NCBI GenBank assembly: GCA_947073765.1
Contig: CAMTMZ010000011.1
Coordinates: forward strand, 1 to 57,754
Length of the DNA: 57,754 nt
Source of the DNA: an uncultured Bacillota bacterium
Lineage (GTDB): Bacteria > Bacillota > Clostridia > Oscillospirales > Oscillospiraceae
Direction of reading: 5' to 3'
The notes beneath the pieces are model-generated. The model did not search any database, was not told the origin of the DNA, and was given only the letters and a program-made list of their open reading frames with translations. Within the stretch, counting starts at the first letter, position 1; every line of letters starts with the position of its first letter. Below are positions 57,547 to 57,754 of this stretch, piece after piece. Made by a program: the position numbers and the translations under genes.

Positions 57547-57754
57547 ATTTCAATCCACGCCACCCCGTGTGGGGGGCGACTTTATATAGCGTGACAGAGC
57601 CCTTGGGCTGGTTGCGATTTCAATCCACGCCCCCCGTGTGGGGGGCGACTGACGGCGGCAACGCAGAATGTGGAGGAATGTCTATTTCAATCCACGCCCC
57701 CGTGTGGGGGGCGACCCGGAATCACACAGACGGTGGACTACTCCAGAAAATTTC
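57547..57754 (-). CRISPR. Type I-C-like CRISPR array, trailer end (continues past window)
   Basis: Three complete repeats and the first five bases of a fourth: 57547-57580 (34 bp), 57617-57649 (33 bp), 57684-57715 (32 bp), and from 57750. The repeat reads ATTTCAATCCACGCC, then a C-run, GTGTGGGGGGCGAC. Spacers are 36, 34 and 34 bp and all different. The repeat is the reverse of the usual I-C type (ending GTGGATTGAAAC/T), so the array is probably transcribed leftward and the leader and cas genes should lie to the right. No cas gene is in the window. Confidence 0.9.

Overview
The window looks like a GC-rich Firmicute of class Clostridia, most likely family Oscillospiraceae (Flavonifractor/Pseudoflavonifractor/Oscillibacter-like). 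This is inferred from the S10-spc-alpha gene order with a zinc-binding S14, adk-map-KOW-infA after secY, strong AGGAGG ribosome binding sites, a PadR/HAAS gene pair, Tn1549-like ICE remnants and a type I-C CRISPR array. No species can be named from the sequence alone.

Region 1 (1-13.4 kb) is the ribosomal protein supercluster on the + strand, running from the last codons of rplV to rplQ and including secY, adk, map, infA and rpoA. It has an internal consensus promoter with a long untranslated leader before rpsH. A roughly 134-bp intergenic repeat occurs three times, each set beginning exactly at a gene's stop codon (infA twice in tandem, rpoA once).

Region 2 (13.4-39.7 kb) is ordinary chromosome with short operons and many hairpin terminators: a MoxR ATPase with an amidohydrolase, an RHH regulator divergent from a small protein, an ABC-F ATPase with a degenerate second half, an SH3b/Big-like membrane protein, a CbbX-like AAA ATPase, cupin-mtaB, a CofE-like ligase, a prolyl-tRNA editing protein, a second amidohydrolase, a sodium symporter, an SLH protein, prfB, a DUF3048 lipoprotein, a c-di-GMP signalling protein, mgtE with a long leader, a PadR operon with a secreted protein, a small sigma-like regulator, tRNA-Thr and tRNA-Tyr, a P-loop protein and pgi.

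Region 3 (39.9-52.75 kb) is a 12.8-kb integrated island in the 3' end of tRNA-Val(GAC). Its ends are a 23-bp direct repeat, with integrase arm-type repeats inside both ends, and the tRNA's apparent original terminator now lies beyond the far end. Integrase and CI-like repressor read rightward. A Cro-like gene, excisionase, replication genes, many overlapping micro-genes, a TerS-like HTH protein, a tail tape-measure protein between two paralogous chaperone-like proteins, a Cys-rich protein and a sigma factor read leftward. No capsid, portal, large terminase, other tail or lysis genes are seen. The layout matches phage satellites (PICI-like) but carries tail-module cargo, and it also has a type I toxin-antitoxin pair. 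This is the most interesting part of the window.

Region 4 (52.8-56.5 kb) is a decayed integrative conjugative element: an in-frame fusion of a small accessory protein with an integrase, a relaxase pseudogene with two stops, a frameshift and a deletion, a relaxosome accessory protein, an oriT-like hairpin and an HTH fragment. Its far edge cuts off the start of an AMMECR1-family gene.

Region 5 (56.5-57.75 kb) holds the remains of an AmmeMemoRadiSam pair, whose radical SAM gene is frameshifted by a 7-bp tandem duplication, followed by the trailer end of a type I-C CRISPR array that continues past the window edge.
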